Counted from the stretch's first letter, positions 1 through 10,304 are shown. The stretch: 54,999 bases of DNA from Streptomyces sp. YIM 130001 (GCF_003574445.1 NZ_KZ984576.1:1-54999); one strand, 5' to 3'. Program-made: numbers and translations. The notes: generated by a model from the sequence alone, not told the origin.

Positions 1-493
1 AAAGGCCGTAACACAGTGGATGCATTCGTGACGGAATCATGATGTGCGCTTTTCTGGTCTGTTCTCGTGGTGCGTCGAGGGGGTGTACGGGGATTTCGGG
101 CCGTGATTGGACGCGAAATGCGCCGTGATGGTTGCACTGTCCCGGAAAGAATTGCGATTCTGTCGCCCGCGCCGATGGATATGGAGAATGTGCGACGCAT
201 CGAACGGGCGAAAATCCGCTGTTCACAAGGCCATCGGGCCGGTTCCGTCGCCGTGGTGAAGATTCCGGAACGGAGCTGCGCCTCCATGTGCTCTTGATGA
301 AGTGCGGAATTCACCGAACCCTTTCGCTGGTGCTTTCCATGGGTCACGGAAGGCGGGAGACGGGGGAATGGTCAGGAAATACCGTGAGAGTCCTTGACGA
401 AAGCCCGCGAAGCCCCTTTCCATGGCCAGGGCGCTCCGGACCGGGAGTTGCCGACGACGCACTCCAACCGGAGTGCCGCAACGGGGAGATGAA
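1..493. other. non-coding left edge, no gene seen
   Basis: No reading frame here has a convincing start, ribosome binding site or protein-like composition. The stretch is richer in A+T than the rest of the window, which fits a Streptomyces intergenic or 5' regulatory region. Only short imperfect inverted repeats are visible, for example an AGAAT/ATTCT pair near 156-170. It presumably carries the promoter of the small secreted protein that follows. Confidence 0.5.
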
Positions 494-850
494 ATGCGCA
501 AGACCATGTGGGCCTCCGTCGGACTGTCCGTGGCCGCGGGTGTACTCGGCTTCGCCGCCTCACCGGCCGCCGCTGCCGAGGTGAAGGCGGACAGCTGTCC
601 CAGGGGTGCGGTGTGCATCGCCGACCTCAACGGCCAGATCGCGAAGAAGGACATCTTCTACTCGCTCGGTGTCCACAAGCTGTCGGGTCTGGTGGGCAAG
701 TACCACCTGGTCGACAACCAGACCAACAACGCGGGCGCCGAGACCTGCGGCACTTCCGACGGCGTCAATTGCACGGACTTCGGGCGTGGCAACGGGTGGT
801 ACCCGCCGTACGACCTGACGACCTACAACTCCATCCGTCTGTACGCCTGA
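494..850 (+). CDS. small secreted cysteine-containing protein, possibly peptidase inhibitor I36-like
   Basis: This 118-residue protein begins with a clear Sec signal peptide: MRKT, a hydrophobic stretch to about residue 20, then a SPAAAA cleavage region near 24-28. The mature part has four cysteines at about 35, 41, 85 and 93, enough for two disulfides. The motif CPRGAVCI resembles the start of the peptidase inhibitor I36 (SMPI-like) domain common in Streptomyces, but the rest does not match convincingly. The ATG at 494 was chosen because GGGGAG lies just upstream; an earlier in-frame ATG at 422 would bury the signal peptide. It is monocistronic, with a strong hairpin terminator after it. The export call is firm; the inhibitor role is a guess. 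Confidence 0.8.
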   Translation: MRKTMWASVGLSVAAGVLGFAASPAAAAEVKADSCPRGAVCIADLNGQIAKKDIFYSLGVHKLSGLVGKYHLVDNQTNNAGAETCGTSDGVNCTDFGRGNGWYPPYDLTTYNSIRLYA

Positions 851-953
851 CAGGCGATCGCGCCGGCCGCTCCTCCCTGATCGGTGGGGCGGCCCGGCCG
901 CCGCAGGCCGGAGACGATTGAGGCCGTCAGGCGTGCCCGGACCGCGTGAGCGC

Positions 954-995
954 GCGAGGCCCGGACCGGTGGGTGACCATCGGTCCGGGCCTCGC
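954..995 (+). terminator. hairpin terminator after the small secreted protein
   Basis: A perfect 15-bp inverted repeat (GCGAGGCCCGGACCG and its complement) surrounds a 12-nt loop. There is no U-tract, as is usual for Streptomyces terminators. Confidence 0.7.
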
Positions 996-1093
996 TGTCT
1001 GCACCGGGGGCTTCCACGTCACGGGTGTGGTCACCCCTGGTCGTGCCCTGACGGTGGGGCCCGCTGTCCCCGCTTCCAGAACGGTACGCCGAC

Positions 1094-1121
1094 TGATACT
1101 TTCGTACTGTTCGACGTATCA
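1094..1121. promoter_or_regulatory. candidate operator upstream of acyl-CoA dehydrogenase
   Basis: TGATAC and its complement GTATCA are separated by 16 bp within a locally AT-rich stretch that ends 22 bp before the start codon. The arrangement suits a TetR-type operator overlapping a promoter, but no TetR gene is adjacent, so this is tentative. Confidence 0.3.
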
Positions 1122-1143
1122 TTGAAGCCCGTGGAGGTGCCCC

Positions 1144-2325
1144 ATGCCGGCCACTCGCACCCTGCCCACCAGGGAAGCCGCCGACCTGATCGAGCTCACC
1201 CGCACCTTCGCGGTCAAGGAGCTCGCGCCCAGGACCACCGAGGCCGAGGCCGACGGCACCTTCCCCCGCGAGGTCTTCCGCCTGCTCGGCCGCAGCGGCC
1301 TGCTCGGCCTGCCGTACGAAGAGGAGTACGGCGGCGGTGGCCAGAGCTACGAGGTCTACCTCCAGGTCCTCGAAGAGCTGGGCTCCGTCTGGTCCAGCGT
1401 CGGCATCGGCGTCTCGGTGCACGGCCTCGCCTGCTTCGGGCTGGCGGCCTACGGCACCGAGGAGCAGAAGCGCGAGTGGCTGCCCGACCTGCTCGGCGGC
1501 GAACTCCTGGGCGCCTACTGCCTTTCCGAGCCACACGCGGGATCGGACCCGGCCGCGATGCGCACCCGCGCCGTCCGCGACGGCGACCATTACGTCCTCA
1601 GCGGCACCAAAGCCTGGACCACGCACGGCGGCCACGCCGACTTCTACACCGTGATGGCCCGCACGTCCGACGACCGCTCGCACGGCATCAGCTGCTTCCT
1701 GATCCCGGCGGACACCCCCGGCCTGAACGCGGACCCGCCGGAGAAGAAAATGGGCCTCACCGGCTCGGCCACCGCCACCATGCGCTTCGACGACGTCCGC
1801 ATCCCCGTGAACCGCCGCATCGGCGAGGAGGGACAAGGTCTGCGCATCGCCCTCGCCTCACTCGACCGCGGCCGCCTCGGTATCGCCGCCGTGGCCACCG
1901 GACTCGCCCAGTCGGCCCTTGACCAGGCGCTGCGCTACGCCCAGGAGCGCGAGACCTTCGGCAAGCCGATCATCGAGCACCAGGCGCTGGCCTTCATGCT
2001 CGCCGACATGGACGCCGCGATCGTCTCCGCCCGCGCCACCACCCAGTCCGCAGCCCGGCTCAGGGACCTCGGACTGCCGTTCACCCTCGAGGCGTCGGTC
2101 GCCAAACTCGTCTCCACCGACAACGCCATGAAGGTCACCACCGACGCCGTCCAGGTACTCGGCGGCTATGGCTACACCCGGGACTTCCCGGTGGAACGCC
2201 TGATGCGCGAGGCCAAGGTCATGCAGATCTTCGAGGGCACCAATCAGATCCAGCGCCTGGTCATCAGCCGGGCACTGGACCGGGACGCTGGTGGGGCCAT
2301 CACCGTGGTGGACAACGAGAGTTGA
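1144..2325 (+). CDS. acyl-CoA dehydrogenase
   Basis: This 393-residue flavoprotein should catalyse alpha,beta-dehydrogenation of an acyl-CoA thioester, passing electrons from FAD to electron-transfer flavoprotein. It has the full ACAD order: helical N domain (about 10-120), middle beta domain with LSEPHAGSDP near 135-145 and a KAWTTHGGHADFY stretch, and C-terminal helical domain. The C-terminal signatures QVLGGYGYTRDFPVERLMREAK and the segment FEGTNQIQRLVISR are intact, and the Glu of FEGT is the usual catalytic-base position in many members. Length is normal. The start is supported by GGAGGTG six bases upstream. It stands alone, convergent with the MOSC gene. Substrate (short-chain or branched acyl-CoA) cannot be told from sequence. 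Confidence 0.93.
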   Translation: MPATRTLPTREAADLIELTRTFAVKELAPRTTEAEADGTFPREVFRLLGRSGLLGLPYEEEYGGGGQSYEVYLQVLEELGSVWSSVGIGVSVHGLACFGLAAYGTEEQKREWLPDLLGGELLGAYCLSEPHAGSDPAAMRTRAVRDGDHYVLSGTKAWTTHGGHADFYTVMARTSDDRSHGISCFLIPADTPGLNADPPEKKMGLTGSATATMRFDDVRIPVNRRIGEEGQGLRIALASLDRGRLGIAAVATGLAQSALDQALRYAQERETFGKPIIEHQALAFMLADMDAAIVSARATTQSAARLRDLGLPFTLEASVAKLVSTDNAMKVTTDAVQVLGGYGYTRDFPVERLMREAKVMQIFEGTNQIQRLVISRALDRDAGGAITVVDNES

Positions 2326-2420
2326 GTCCCCGTCAAGCCAGCTGGGCGGGGGGCATGAGCGCGGACGGTCCGAGCGGCCCGTTCGGTGCAACGCCGTACG
2401 GGGCAGTCACCGCGGATGGA

Positions 2421-3107
2421 TCAACTACCCGGTGTCGTACGGTCGTTCAGCCGGGCAACGTACTCCCGGGCCAGGCGTAGGGCCTCTGCGTGGAGGGCGT
2501 CCGCGGCCGGCAGGATCCGCGGGAGCAGTTCGCGTTCGAGGGTGACCGCGCGGAAGGCCAGCGAGGCGGTGACGCCGTGGTCCGGGCGGTGTGCGACGGA
2601 GAGCTGATCGCCGGTACGGATCTCGCCGGGGGCGAGCACCCGCAGATACACGCCCGTGGTCGCCTGCCGGGTGAAACGCTTGACCCAGCCGGGCTCACCG
2701 AGCCGTGCCTGGAAGGTGCGGCAGGGGATCCGGCCACTGGTGATCTCCAGGAGCACGTCGGGTCCGATCCGCCAACGCTCGCCGATCAGTGCCTCGTTGA
2801 GGTCGATGCCGGAGGTGGTCAAGTTCTCACCGAAGGAGCCGGAGGGAAGCGGACGTCCGAGGTCGTGCTCCCAACCGTCCAGGTCCTCGCGGGCGTACGC
2901 GTACACCGCCTGGTCGCTGCCGCCGTGATGGCGCAGATCGCACACCGCGTCCCCGTCCAGGCCGCTGCCGCCCTGGCCCCGCGGGCCCGGATCGGTGACA
3001 CGGACAGGCCCGTCGACCGGTTCCTTGTGGATGCCGGTGGTGCCGCTGGGGGAGCCGGCGTACTCCTCCGGGCGGGGGCGGCCGACGTTGACGCTGAGCA
3101 GGTGCAT
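2421..3107 (-). CDS. MOSC domain protein, YiiM-like
   Basis: The 228-residue protein starts MHLLSVNVGRPRP, the typical opening of YiiM/YuaD-type MOSC proteins. It has the family core: GIHKEPVDGPV, the GGSDQAVYAYARED segment, LPSGSFGENLTTSGIDLNEA, and GRIPCRTFQARLG, where the Cys is the conserved residue proposed to handle molybdenum-cofactor sulfur. Relatives bind molybdopterin and reduce N-hydroxylated bases such as 6-hydroxylaminopurine, so a detoxification role is plausible. An upstream in-frame start at 3149 is possible but lies outside the family's normal N-terminus. It is divergent from the FadD-type ligase and the two may share a promoter region (3108-3282). Confidence 0.85.
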   Translation of the reverse strand: MHLLSVNVGRPRPEEYAGSPSGTTGIHKEPVDGPVRVTDPGPRGQGGSGLDGDAVCDLRHHGGSDQAVYAYAREDLDGWEHDLGRPLPSGSFGENLTTSGIDLNEALIGERWRIGPDVLLEITSGRIPCRTFQARLGEPGWVKRFTRQATTGVYLRVLAPGEIRTGDQLSVAHRPDHGVTASLAFRAVTLERELLPRILPAADALHAEALRLAREYVARLNDRTTPGS

Positions 3108-3282
3108 GCCGCGGAGGGTAGCTCCCGGACGGTGGGCGCGACACCGCATTCAGCCGCGGCAGGGACCTCTGCGGGATCTCCGCGGGGCCGCATCCGCGGA
3201 TGTTCGCGCGTGAGGGTAGGCGGGCGGTGGCGGGTCGGGGCATGCTGATCGCCACGGAGCGGGAACGTGAGGAGGAGTACAG

Positions 3283-4914
3283 GTGAGCGCACGAGGAGAA
3301 GTACCGGCGAACACACTCTCGTACGCGCACGGCGTCTCGGACCGTCCGCTGCTCGGCGACACCATCGGGGCGAACCTGGACCGGAGCATCGCCCGGTTCG
3401 GTGACCGCGACGCCCTCGTGGACGTGGCAGGCGGGCGGCGGTGGACGTACGCGGAGTTCGGTGCGGACGTCGACGTGCTCGCCCGCGGACTGATCGCCAA
3501 GGGTGTCGCCAAGGGTGACCGGGTGGGCATCTGGGCGATCAACTGCCCGGAGTGGGTGCTCATCCAGTACGCGACGGCCCGCATCGGTGCGGTCCTCGTC
3601 AACATCAACCCCGCCTACCGGGCGCATGAACTCGAGTACGTGCTCAAGCAGTCGGGCATCGGCGTCCTGGTCGCCTCACTCGGCCACAAGTCCAGCGACT
3701 ACCGAGCCCTGGTCGACCAGGTCCGCGGCAACTGCCCCGACCTGCGTGAGGCCGTGTACATCGGCGACCCGACCTGGCAGGACCTGGCCACCGCGGGCGC
3801 CACCGTCGAACAACGCGAACTGGACACCCGGGGCGCCGAGTTGACCTGCGACGACCCCATCAACATCCAGTACACCTCGGGCACCACAGGCTTCCCGAAG
3901 GGAGCCACGCTCTCGCACCACAACATCCTCAACAACGGCAACCGCGTCGGAGCCCTCGTCGGCTACACGGAGGCGGACCGCATCTGCCTGCCCGTGCCCT
4001 TCTACCACTGCTTCGGCATGGTGATGGGCAATCTCGCGGCCACCTCGCACGGCGCCTGCATGGTGATCCCCGCCCCGTCCTTCGACCCGGCAGCTACCCT
4101 CACCGCCGTGCAGCAGGAGCGCTGCACCTCCCTGTACGGCGTGCCCACCATGTTCATCGCCGAACTGAACCTGTCCGACTTCGCCGCGTACGACCTCTCC
4201 ACCCTGCGTACCGGCATCATGGCCGGCTCGCCCTGTCCGGTGGAGGTCATGAAGCGCGTCGTCGCCGAGATGCACATGGACGAGGTGTCCATCTGCTACG
4301 GCATGACCGAGACCTCGCCCGTCTCGCTGCAGACCCGGATGGACGACGACCTCGAGCGCCGCACCGGCACGGTCGGCCGTGTCCACCCCGACCTCGAGGT
4401 GAAGGTCGTCGACCCGGCCACCGGCCTCACCGTCCCGCGCGGAGAGCCCGGCGAGCTCTGCACCCGCGGCTACAGCGTGATGCTCGGCTACTGGGACGAG
4501 CCCGAGCGCACCGCGGAGGCCATCGACCAGGGCCGCTGGATGCACACCGGCGACCAGGCGGTGATGCAGGACGACGGCTACGTGCGGATCGTCGGCCGCA
4601 TCAAGGACATGATCATCAGGGGCGGTGAGAACGTCTATCCGCGCGAGGTCGAGGAGTTCCTGTACACCCACCCCAAGATCGCCGATGTGCAAGTGGTGGG
4701 CGTACCGCACGAGCGGTACGGCGAGGAGGTGCTCGCCTGTGTCGTCCCGCGCGAGGCCGACGACCCGCTCACCGTGGACGAACTCCGCGACTTCTGCGCC
4801 GAACGGCTCGCGCACTACAAGATCCCGAGCCGCCTCGAGATCGTCGAGGACTTCCCGATGACCGTCTCCGGCAAGGTCCGCAAGGTCGAACTGCGGCGCC
4901 GCTACACGCACTGA
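3283..4914 (+). CDS. long-chain fatty acyl-CoA synthetase (AMP-binding ligase)
   Basis: This 543-residue adenylate-forming enzyme should activate a fatty acid with ATP and CoA. The P-loop-like A3 motif YTSGTTGFPKG is at about 197-207. A5 is YGMTETSP, A7 is GRWMHTGDQAVM, A8 begins with GRIKDMIIRGGENVYPREVE, and the catalytic lysine of A10 is in TVSGKVRK (about residue 531). It matches medium/long-chain FadD-type ligases of the AMP-binding family by length and motif set. The GTG start at 3283 has GGAGGAG seven bases upstream. The AAC(3)-like gene follows after 16 bp in the same direction and is probably co-transcribed. Confidence 0.92.
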   Translation: MSARGEVPANTLSYAHGVSDRPLLGDTIGANLDRSIARFGDRDALVDVAGGRRWTYAEFGADVDVLARGLIAKGVAKGDRVGIWAINCPEWVLIQYATARIGAVLVNINPAYRAHELEYVLKQSGIGVLVASLGHKSSDYRALVDQVRGNCPDLREAVYIGDPTWQDLATAGATVEQRELDTRGAELTCDDPINIQYTSGTTGFPKGATLSHHNILNNGNRVGALVGYTEADRICLPVPFYHCFGMVMGNLAATSHGACMVIPAPSFDPAATLTAVQQERCTSLYGVPTMFIAELNLSDFAAYDLSTLRTGIMAGSPCPVEVMKRVVAEMHMDEVSICYGMTETSPVSLQTRMDDDLERRTGTVGRVHPDLEVKVVDPATGLTVPRGEPGELCTRGYSVMLGYWDEPERTAEAIDQGRWMHTGDQAVMQDDGYVRIVGRIKDMIIRGGENVYPREVEEFLYTHPKIADVQVVGVPHERYGEEVLACVVPREADDPLTVDELRDFCAERLAHYKIPSRLEIVEDFPMTVSGKVRKVELRRRYTH

Positions 4915-4930
4915 CCGATACCGTCGGCCC

Positions 4931-5788
4931 ATGGACGAAGCGGAACTGCTGCGACGCTCCGACGGGCCGGTCACCCACAGCCAACTCGTCGATGACCTGG
5001 CGGCACTGGGGCTGGGCTCGGGCGACGTCGTCATGTTCCACACCCGGCTGTCGGCCATCGGTTACGTGGCCGGCGGCCCGCGCACGGTCGTGGAGGCGCT
5101 GCGCACGGTGGTGGGGGAGCGCGGCACGCTCATGGTCACCTGTGGCTGGAACGACGCTCTGCCGTACGACTTCACCGAGTGGCCCGAACCGTGGCAGCGC
5201 GCGGTGCGGGCCGAACACCCCGCCTACGAACCGGAGTCGGCCGAACCCGACCATGCCAACGGGCGCCTCCCGGACGCTCTGCGCCGCACGCCGGGCGCCG
5301 TGCGCAGCCGCCACCCCGACGCGAGCTGCGCCGCCCTCGGCGCCGTGGCCCGGGAGTTGACGGCCGACCATCCGTGGGACCACCCGCACGGACCGGGCAG
5401 CCCGCTGGCGAAGCTGGTCGACGTCGGAGGCCGGGTGCTCATGCTCGGTGCGCCCCTGGAGACCCTGACCCTGCTGCATCACGCGGAGGCGCTGGCGACG
5501 GCGCCGGGGAAGAAGTTCGTGACGTACGAACAGCCCCTGATCGAGGGTGGGTTGAGGGTCTGGCGGCGTTTCGTCGACATCGACTCCTCGCTGGGTGCCT
5601 TCGACTACGCGGCGGTGGTGGACGAGGGGCGTGATCCGTTCGACGCGATTGCGGGCGATCTGCTCGCGGCGGGTCTGGGGAGCACCGGGACCGTGGGTGC
5701 CGCGCGCAGTCATCTTCTCGACGCGCGCACGGTGGTCGACTTCGGCGTCGACTGGATCGAATCGAAGCTGGGGGACGCGTCCAAGTAG
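4931..5788 (+). CDS. AAC(3)-family aminoglycoside N-acetyltransferase-like protein
   Basis: The 285-residue protein fits the antibiotic N-acetyltransferase (AAC(3)) family, which acetylates N-3 of the 2-deoxystreptamine ring using acetyl-CoA. Visible family signatures are VVMFHTRLSAIGYVAGG near the N-terminus (CoA site), HPDASCAALG, the PWDHPHGPGSPLAKL motif and VLMLGAPLETLTLLHHAE with the conserved histidine pair. Length is typical (about 260-290). It lies 16 bp behind the FadD-type gene with no obvious ribosome binding site of its own, suggesting coupling. Many chromosomal Streptomyces homologues have unproven or no resistance activity, so substrate is uncertain although family membership is firm. 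Confidence 0.87.
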   Translation: MDEAELLRRSDGPVTHSQLVDDLAALGLGSGDVVMFHTRLSAIGYVAGGPRTVVEALRTVVGERGTLMVTCGWNDALPYDFTEWPEPWQRAVRAEHPAYEPESAEPDHANGRLPDALRRTPGAVRSRHPDASCAALGAVARELTADHPWDHPHGPGSPLAKLVDVGGRVLMLGAPLETLTLLHHAEALATAPGKKFVTYEQPLIEGGLRVWRRFVDIDSSLGAFDYAAVVDEGRDPFDAIAGDLLAAGLGSTGTVGAARSHLLDARTVVDFGVDWIESKLGDASK

Positions 5789-5805
5789 CCGCGTATCAGG
5801 GCGAG

Positions 5806-6339
5806 TCAGCGCCTCTCGGCAGTCGGCCGGAGTCCGGCCGGGCGGTGCATGCAGACCCTGGGCCAGGCGTCGAGGCCGAGTTCGGTCTCGTGGGTGCGTA
5901 CGGCGATCAGTCCCGGTGTGAGCGCGTCCTCGGGGAGTGGGCGGAAGCCGAGGCGCTCGTAGTACGGCGCGTTCCACGGGACGTCGGTGAACGTCGTCAG
6001 GGTGAGCGCGGTGAGTCCGGACCGGATCGCGAACTCCTCGGCATGGTCGATGAGTTGGCGGCCGAGGCCGCGGCGGGAAGCGGTGGGGAGCACGGTGACC
6101 TGTTCGATGTGCAGAGCGCCGTCGAGCGGTTCGCCGAGCAGGTAGGCCAGTGGGTGGTCGCCGTCGCCGGTGTGCACCCAGGCGCGGCCCGCCTGCCGGA
6201 ACTCCTCCAGCGTCTCGGTGGCGGGCGGCTCGTCGTCGGCGATGCGGACCATGCCGAGCGGGCGGAACAGTTCTCCGGCGGCCAGCTCGATGGCCTGGAG
6301 TTCGGGCAGCTCATGCCCCAGAGCGAGTCGAATCGTCAC
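5806..6339 (-). CDS. GNAT family N-acetyltransferase
   Basis: This 177-residue protein has the GNAT fold signature. Motif A is IEQVTVLPTASRRGLGRQLIDHAEEFA, with the acetyl-CoA pyrophosphate-binding R-R-G-L-G-R at about residues 102-107. It is followed by a beta strand LTALTLTTF and the motif B region NAPYYERLGF. Members transfer acetyl groups to amines of small molecules, peptides or proteins; the substrate cannot be inferred. The start is GTG (MTIRLAL). It runs convergent with the AAC(3)-like gene, only 17 bp between stops. Confidence 0.87.
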   Translation of the reverse strand: MTIRLALGHELPELQAIELAAGELFRPLGMVRIADDEPPATETLEEFRQAGRAWVHTGDGDHPLAYLLGEPLDGALHIEQVTVLPTASRRGLGRQLIDHAEEFAIRSGLTALTLTTFTDVPWNAPYYERLGFRPLPEDALTPGLIAVRTHETELGLDAWPRVCMHRPAGLRPTAERR

Positions 6340-6462
6340 GTGGACCAGTATCGATGCGGCGCTCGGGGCCGTTCCTTCGGGGCGGTCGTCCGCGCAGTCC
6401 CGGGGCGTCGCGCCCGCGGCCGAGGAGGGCGGCGGGCGCGACTCGGGGCACTCGGGCCGAGA

Positions 6463-7305
6463 TCAGTCCTGGTGCAGCTCGTTGTTGCCGGCGCCGCCGG
6501 AGAGCTCGTCGGTGCCCGGGCCGCCCCACAGGACGTCGTCACCGGTGTTGCCCCACAGTGTGTCGTCGCCGTCCTCGCCGTACAGGGTGTCGTTGTCCCT
6601 GCCGCCGTGCAGGACGTCGTCGCCGCCGTTGCCGTGCAGGATGTCGTCGCCGTCGTCGCCGTGCAGGTTGTTCTGCTCGCCGGTGCCGGTCAGGGAGTCG
6701 TTCCCGGGTCCGCCGAAGCAGTCCTGTCCGCACTCGGTGAGGGTGTCGTCGCCGTCGCCGCCGTAGGAGCCGAAGCCGAACGGGCCGCCGCCGCCGACGA
6801 GTCGGTCGTCGCCCCCGTCGCCGTGCAGGACGGCGGACGCGGACGCCTGGAGGACGTCGTCACCCTCGCCTCCGTCCACCCTGGCCCATGCGTCGCTGTC
6901 CGGCTCGAGGGTCGCGGTGTCGTCCTGGTCGCCGAGGTCGATGACGTAGCTGTCGGAGTCGTCCGAGTTCTGCGGGATCTCGACCGCGCAGCGCACCGTG
7001 GTGCGATCGTCCTGCGCGGGGTACGTGCACTCGTCCCATTCGGCCGCCGCCGGGTCGACGGTGATGTCGTAGCGGTCCTGGAAGGTGAGTACGTAGTACG
7101 ACCCGGACTCGCCGCGGTCCTCGATCTCCTCGTCGACCGTGAGCCTGTTCTGCTGGCCGGGGGTGGCCTGGTACGTGAGCTTTCCGTCCTGGTGGGCGAC
7201 GGTGGCTGCGGCGGCCTCCGGGGCGGCTGTGGCGGCCGGTGCCGCGAGTACGGCCGACCCCAGTGCGAGGGTTGCCGTGGCGGCGAAGGCGCGATGGATG
7301 CGCAT
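6463..7305 (-). CDS. secreted calcium-binding RTX-repeat protein
   Basis: The 280-residue product has a Sec signal peptide (MRIHRAF, hydrophobic core, cleavage near AATAAPEA at 25-32). An acidic domain of about 100 residues contains a CTYPAQDDRTTVRC pair likely to form a disulfide. From about residue 140 onward it is built of eleven or so nonapeptides of the GGxGxDxLx type (GGEGDDVLQ, GGDGDDTLT, GGPGNDSLT, GEDGDDTLW and others). Such repeats fold into a parallel beta-roll with Ca2+ bound between turns. It lacks a recognisable catalytic domain or C-terminal type I secretion signal, so export is by Sec rather than the Gram-negative RTX route. Function is unknown; extracellular calcium-dependent folding or adhesion is possible. 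Confidence 0.85.
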   Translation of the reverse strand: MRIHRAFAATATLALGSAVLAAPAATAAPEAAAATVAHQDGKLTYQATPGQQNRLTVDEEIEDRGESGSYYVLTFQDRYDITVDPAAAEWDECTYPAQDDRTTVRCAVEIPQNSDDSDSYVIDLGDQDDTATLEPDSDAWARVDGGEGDDVLQASASAVLHGDGGDDRLVGGGGPFGFGSYGGDGDDTLTECGQDCFGGPGNDSLTGTGEQNNLHGDDGDDILHGNGGDDVLHGGRDNDTLYGEDGDDTLWGNTGDDVLWGGPGTDELSGGAGNNELHQD

Positions 7306-7489
7306 GCGGAAGGTGCCCTTCGGTTGTCTGTGCGCCGTGGCGCGGGTGGTCAGTGGTTAGACCTGAGGTCCGAAGGCGCAGTTGTGCCCCTGGGGATGAA
7401 CATCGCGGGGTCCGCCGGTGTCCCGGACGTGGCCGCCTCGTGATGTGTCCCGGTGTGTCCCGTGGCAGGGCTGGCGGGGTGGCGCGGGG

Positions 7490-8203
7490 TCAGGCCCCGG
7501 TCGTCACCAGTTCGTCCGCCGGGCTGTTGACCGGTTGCGGGGTGCCGGTGAGGTCGAGGACGAAGAGGGGGACGGCGAGGGTGTCGGCGCGCTGGCGGGC
7601 CTCGTCGGTGTAGCCGGCCAGGGTGAAGTACACGCCGATCGCGGAGGCGGACAGGCCGCTCAGCCAGAGGCATTCGACGTCCCGGACGTTCGCGGGCCGG
7701 GTGGTCGGTTCGACCTGGGCGACGAGGCCGGGCGCGCGCAGGCCCGTCGTCGCGTCCTCGCGCGGTTCGGTGCTGTGCACCTCGCGGTAGCCGAGCCACT
7801 TCAGGTAGAGCGCCGCGGCCGTCACCGCGTCGCGGGCGGTACGGATGGTCACCGGGTGGAAGGCCGGGCGCGGGGTCGGGGCGGTCGGCGGCAGCGGAAT
7901 GTGCGGCGGGAGGAGGGTCTCCGCGGGCGGTGGGCCGGTCGCCACGGACTTCACCGGGATGCGCAGGGCCGTACCGCAGGTGCAGCCGAGCTCGGGCTGG
8001 GGCCATTGGTCCTGGCGGCCGCAGGCGGGACAGCGCACGGTCACCCACTCCTCGGCCCAGGTCCGCTGGACGACCGGGGCTGCGGTGGCCCCGCGCAGCA
8101 GGGGCGGCGTGACAGGGGTCCCGCAGCTGCAGGGGAAGGCCGGCGGCGCATAGAGATGTTCGCGGCGGCATTCGGGGCAGCGCACCGGAACGCTCTCTGT
8201 CAT
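7490..8203 (-). CDS. zinc-ribbon protein with degenerate Mrr-like domain
   Basis: The 237-residue protein opens with two zinc-ribbon-like units, each a CPxC...CxCG arrangement: CPECRREH...FPCSCG (about 9-32) and CPACGRQDQ...LGCTCG (about 58-78). A proline-rich linker follows (about 90-110). The C-terminal 115 residues match the outline of an Mrr-type restriction-endonuclease fold: DAVTAAALYLKWLGY, then GLVAQVEP, then VECLWLSGL, then YFTLAGYTDEARQRAD and PLFVLDLTG. In active Mrr enzymes the central strand ends Q-V-K with a catalytic lysine; here the position reads Q-V-E and the preceding Asp is not evident, so catalysis is doubtful. Divergent from gcl. The Mrr assignment is inferred by pattern, not by alignment. 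Confidence 0.7.
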   Translation of the reverse strand: MTESVPVRCPECRREHLYAPPAFPCSCGTPVTPPLLRGATAAPVVQRTWAEEWVTVRCPACGRQDQWPQPELGCTCGTALRIPVKSVATGPPPAETLLPPHIPLPPTAPTPRPAFHPVTIRTARDAVTAAALYLKWLGYREVHSTEPREDATTGLRAPGLVAQVEPTTRPANVRDVECLWLSGLSASAIGVYFTLAGYTDEARQRADTLAVPLFVLDLTGTPQPVNSPADELVTTGA

Positions 8204-8379
8204 GGCGCGTCGGCCCCCCTTACGACTCTGTGCCTGCTGTGCGACGGCGTCCCCCCATCGTCCACCACTGGCGAAGTTCTGGGGAGGGACTTCGGGACGT
8301 CGAGGGGGGCTCGCATGCGAAGTCGAGGACGATCCGCCCGTTCGCTCTTGACGACCCGCGCGACCTGCTCATACATTGC

Positions 8380-8394
8380 TTCCGTATCGCAGAA
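8380..8394. promoter_or_regulatory. distal half of tandem AllR-like operator at gcl
   Basis: TTCCGTATCGCAGAA is a weaker version of the TTCCAC-N3-GTGGAA palindrome. It sits exactly 21 bp (two helical turns) upstream of the perfect site at 8401-8415, the same spacing seen at three other glyoxylate/allantoin genes in this window. Confidence 0.5.
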
Positions 8395-8398
8395 CATG

Positions 8399-8417
8399 AC
8401 TTCCACATAGTGGAAGT
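8399..8417. promoter_or_regulatory. AllR-like operator of gcl
   Basis: ACTTCCACATAGTGGAAGT is a perfect 8-bp inverted repeat around a 3-bp centre, 99 bp before the gcl start. It is the best copy of a palindrome shared with hyi, malate synthase and allantoinase. An IclR-family regulator encoded at 43206-44003 is the likely ligand-responsive repressor. The rest of the 313-bp gap 8204-8516 shows no gene. Confidence 0.65.
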
Positions 8418-8516
8418 GAAGAGAGTGAGTCGGTCCCGCACCGGAGACGGCACGGGACGCCGGAGACATCTCAGATCCAGGGACAGACAGTCCGACGGCC
8501 GACGCAGGAGTGCCCG

Positions 8517-10304
<1,788 letters not shown>

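Noticed and set aside
8220..8400. Possible small gene between the zinc-ribbon gene and gcl
   Set aside because: Open frames here have no ribosome site and their composition shifts between frames. The region carries the gcl operators and is better read as regulatory.
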